From: Microbacterium capsulatum
GTDB lineage: Bacteria > Actinomycetota > Actinomycetes > Actinomycetales > Microbacteriaceae
Assembly (NCBI RefSeq): GCF_030865425.1
Contig: NZ_JAVFCB010000016.1
Span: 1 to 43,759 of the forward strand
Direction: 5' to 3'
DNA: 43,759 nucleotides
Part shown: positions 41,434-43,759 of the stretch, piece after piece
How the letters are laid out: every line of letters starts with the position of its first letter
How positions within the stretch are numbered: the stretch's first letter is position 1
The notes under the pieces: generated by a model
The model's database searches: none
Seen by the model: the letters and a program-made list of their open reading frames with translations, nothing else
Told to the model about the DNA's origin: nothing
Program-made: the position numbers and the translations under genes

Positions 41434-42309
41434 CTACGTCTGCATTTCCGACGCTGCGACCGTGGGTCCGGACAGGCTGCCTTCACCCAGCCTTGGACTG
41501 GCAGCCTGCCCGGAGCTTGTCGCGAACCGATCAGGGTGCGTGGCTCGCGGGTCGAAATGGCCGGTGTCGACGTGGGCGCGGGGCATGCCGTCGAGGGCGA
41601 GTATGCGGCTGAGAGTCGCCGGTGTGATCTTCCGCGTCGATGATGCGCCGCCGGTGATGAGGTCCGCGATGGTGGTGCGGCCGCATCCCGTGAGGGCCGC
41701 TATGCGTCGCAGCGATAGGCCGCCCGCGGACAGCTCCCGCACTTTGGCTGCGGCGACCCGTGCGTCGACGCTCTCAACGCGGGGGGCGATTCCAGCGGCC
41801 CGTGCGCGTCCCTCACGGTAGCGCGCTCGTGCTTCCGAACAGGTGGTTCCGTCACCGTCGCCGGGGCAGGTCAGACGGTCGCGGCATCCGAGGAGGTAGC
41901 CGTTGGAGGTGCCGTGCTCGATAGGGGTGCCGCTGCCGGTGGCGCGTCGCGACGCGTATGCCTGCGTGTAGCGGCGGCGTGCTTCGGCGCAGGTCATCGC
42001 TCCTCGACGCCAGTGTGGGCACGCCCGCGCGTCGCGGCATCCCCTCGCGTAGCCCCACCGGGTGCCGTGGACCTCGCGGGTGGTCGGGGTCGGTGCCGGC
42101 TCTGCGATCGGCGCGTGCCGGGGTAGAGGCTGTTCGGCGGGGAGCCGGGAGAGCTGGTAGTCGCCGCGTCGTCGGACGACTGCTTCGGCGCAGGAGAGCA
42201 GCCAGGAGTCCGCGCTGCCGTGGGGGCACATCGCGCGGGTGCGGCAGCCGTGCTCGTATCCGGCGGGGCTGCCGTGCGGGGGTGTTCTCGCGGTCGTGTT
42301 CACGTTCAT
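41434..42309 (-). CDS. Triple Cys-repeat protein with helix-turn-helix, function unknown
   Basis: 291 residues from ATG 42309. Three tandem repeats of about 40 residues begin at about 12, 83 and 135. Each reads H-G-[ST]-x2-G-Y-x2-G-C-R-x5-C-P-x(6-10)-C-x-E-A, that is, one His and three Cys in fixed order, suggesting a small zinc site. A helix-turn-helix follows at about 200-245 (LSAGGLSLRRIAALTGCGRTTIADLITG, then ITPATLSRILAL), like the DNA-binding domains of actinobacterial and actinophage regulators. The tail is unstructured. Cys repeats with HGT..Y..GCR..C spacing are common in short phage proteins. The gene lies 16 bases behind gnd, probably cotranscribed. Codon use is less strictly GC3 than in its neighbours, hinting at transfer. 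Confidence 0.8.
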   Translation of the reverse strand: MNVNTTARTPPHGSPAGYEHGCRTRAMCPHGSADSWLLSCAEAVVRRRGDYQLSRLPAEQPLPRHAPIAEPAPTPTTREVHGTRWGYARGCRDARACPHWRRGAMTCAEARRRYTQAYASRRATGSGTPIEHGTSNGYLLGCRDRLTCPGDGDGTTCSEARARYREGRARAAGIAPRVESVDARVAAAKVRELSAGGLSLRRIAALTGCGRTTIADLITGGASSTRKITPATLSRILALDGMPRAHVDTGHFDPRATHPDRFATSSGQAASPRLGEGSLSGPTVAASEMQT

Positions 42310-42325
42310 GCGTCGGCGCCGCCGT

Positions 42326-43759
42326 TCAGTGCGTGTCTTCGGCTTCGATCTCGGTGCGGTCGCCGGACCACTGGGTGTGGAAGGTGCCGGGCTTGTCGAT
42401 GCGCTTGTAGGTGTGCGCGCCGAAGAAGTCGCGCTGGCCCTGCACGAGCGCGGCGGGCAGGCGGTCGGCACGGATCCCGTCGTAGTACGACAGCGAGGAC
42501 GAGAACGCGGGGGAGGGGATCCCGGCCTGCGCGGCGGCGACGACGACGCGGCGCCACGCGGCCTGGGCGCGGGTGAACGCCTCGGCGAAGTACGGGGCCG
42601 TCATCAGCACCGGCAGATCCGGGGTCTCGGCGTAGGCGTCCGCGATCCGGTTCAGGAACTGGGCGCGGATGATGCAGCCGCCGCGCCAGATCTTGCTGAT
42701 CGCGCCGAGGTCGATGTTCCAGCCGTACTCGGCCGCGCCCGCGCGGATCTCGTCGAAGCCCTGCGAGTACGCGACGATCTTCGACGCGTACAGCGCCAGG
42801 CGCACGTCCTCGATGAACGCGGCCTCATCCGCCACGACGAACTCCTCCGCCGGGCCGGGGAGGGACCCGGCGACCGCGCGCTGCTCCGGGTGCGAGCTCA
42901 GCGAGCGGGCGAAGGTGGCCTCGGCGATGCCGGAGACCGGCACGCCCAGGGACAGCGCGGTCTGCACGGTCCAGGCGCCGGTGCCCTTGGCGCCGGCCTG
43001 GTCCAGGATGACGTCGACGAGGGGCTTGCCGGTGGAAGCGTCGACCTGACGGAGCACCTCGGCGGTGATCTCGATCAGGTACGACTCCAGCTCGCCGCGG
43101 TTCCACTCCGCGAAGATCTCCGCGATCTCGGCCGGGCTCTTGCCCGTGCCGCGGCGGATCAGGTCGTACGCCTCGGCGATGAGCTGCATGTCGGCGTACT
43201 CGATGCCGTTGTGCACCATCTTCACGAAGTGCCCGGCGCCGTCGTGGCCGACGTGCGTGACGCACGGCTCGCCCTCGGCGATCGCTGCGATGGAGCGCAG
43301 GATCGGGCCGAGCGTGACCCAGGACTCGTCGGACCCGCCCGGCATGATCGACGGACCGGTCAGCGCGCCCTCCTCGCCGCCGGAGATCCCCGCGCCGACG
43401 AAGTTGATCCCGGTGGAGCGCACCGCCTTCTCGCGGCGGATCGTGTCCGGGAAGAACGCGTTGCCGCCGTCGACGATGATGTCGCCCGGCTCGAACACCT
43501 TGACGAGCTCGTCGATCACCGCGTCGGTGCCCGCACCGGCCTTGACCATGATGATCGCCGTGCGCGGCTTCGACAGGCTCGCCGCGAACTCCTCGTACGT
43601 CGCCGCGGGGATGAAACCGGCCTCCGGGTGCGCGTCGAGCACGCCCTGCGTCTTCTCGTAGGTGCGGTTGAAGATCGCCACGGTATTGCCCTCGCGGCTC
43701 GCGAGGTTGCGGGCGAGATTCGAACCCATGACAGCGAGTCCGACGACTCCGATATTGGC
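42326..43759 (-). CDS. gnd: 6-phosphogluconate dehydrogenase, decarboxylating (partial, 5' end outside window)
   Basis: 477 codons are visible, open to the right edge; the last in-window residues ANIGVVGLAVMGSNLARN are the NADP-binding N-terminus, so only a few residues are missing. Signatures DGGNAFFPDT, GAGISGGEEGALTGPSIMPGG and HVGHDGAGHFVKMVHNGIEYADMQ include the catalytic Lys and the substrate-binding loop. The C-terminus ends in HTYKRIDKPGTFHTQW. The enzyme converts 6-phosphogluconate to ribulose-5-phosphate in the oxidative pentose phosphate pathway. Long form (about 480 residues), homodimer. Confidence 0.97.
   Translation of the reverse strand, partial: ANIGVVGLAVMGSNLARNLASREGNTVAIFNRTYEKTQGVLDAHPEAGFIPAATYEEFAASLSKPRTAIIMVKAGAGTDAVIDELVKVFEPGDIIVDGGNAFFPDTIRREKAVRSTGINFVGAGISGGEEGALTGPSIMPGGSDESWVTLGPILRSIAAIAEGEPCVTHVGHDGAGHFVKMVHNGIEYADMQLIAEAYDLIRRGTGKSPAEIAEIFAEWNRGELESYLIEITAEVLRQVDASTGKPLVDVILDQAGAKGTGAWTVQTALSLGVPVSGIAEATFARSLSSHPEQRAVAGSLPGPAEEFVVADEAAFIEDVRLALYASKIVAYSQGFDEIRAGAAEYGWNIDLGAISKIWRGGCIIRAQFLNRIADAYAETPDLPVLMTAPYFAEAFTRAQAAWRRVVVAAAQAGIPSPAFSSSLSYYDGIRADRLPAALVQGQRDFFGAHTYKRIDKPGTFHTQWSGDRTEIEAEDTH

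Noticed and set aside
1..43759. tRNA, rRNA, riboswitch and CRISPR elements
   Set aside because: I looked in intergenic gaps for cloverleaf arms, tandem spacer-repeat patterns and long conserved leaders and saw none; all gaps are below 300 bases.

Overview
The window is high-GC DNA (mostly GC3 codons, many GTG starts, four-base ATGA/GTGA overlaps, Tat/lipoprotein binding proteins, a 180-kDa class glutamate dehydrogenase, a DUF222/HNH protein). This points to an actinobacterium, most likely Microbacteriaceae and Microbacterium-like; that placement is inference from style and gene content. I see no tRNA, rRNA, CRISPR array or insertion sequence. Two genes run off the edges: a bifunctional aldolase/dehydrogenase at the left and 6-phosphogluconate dehydrogenase at the right. 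No gene-free stretch exceeds 300 bases.

Left half (1-21120), sugar and glycan use. A DeoR-type regulator sits between a divergent deoxysugar-phosphate aldolase/short-chain dehydrogenase fusion and a five-gene operon: CUT2 sugar ABC importer (ATPase, permease, lipoprotein), a 2-hydroxyacid dehydrogenase and an FGGY kinase. One 15-bp word recurs in both promoters. A second module follows: a LacI-type regulator and another 2-hydroxyacid dehydrogenase on the minus strand, divergent from two CUT1-type oligosaccharide permeases, a Tat lipoprotein binding protein, a DUF2264 protein, a cytosolic GH29 alpha-L-fucosidase and a secreted Asp-box/ricin-lectin-like protein. Near-identical palindromic operators lie at both divergent promoters. 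Together the modules read as a system that binds and cuts a fucose-containing (or rhamnose-containing) glycan outside, imports fragments, trims them inside and feeds a 6-deoxysugar into catabolism. The exact substrate is not proven.

Middle (21243-31639), mixed: a VOC protein, an aldo/keto reductase, an ICL/PEP-mutase family enzyme, an unknown 199-aa protein, a DUF222/HNH endonuclease-like protein with a leaderless promoter, a roughly 13-helix membrane protein ending in a patatin-like lipase domain, a FUSC-like membrane protein with a tiny leader ORF, an unknown two-helix protein and a second VOC protein.

Right part (31801-43759): TetR/OsmC divergent pair with an almost perfect 22-bp palindrome; a DUF3311-SSS symporter-amidohydrolase operon; DUF1653; large NAD-glutamate dehydrogenase; a protein with three tandem Cys-rich repeats plus a helix-turn-helix, directly behind gnd.

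Across the window the palindrome GGATCC is strikingly frequent (about 87 copies by hand count, against roughly 15 expected from base composition) and seems to override normal codon choice.
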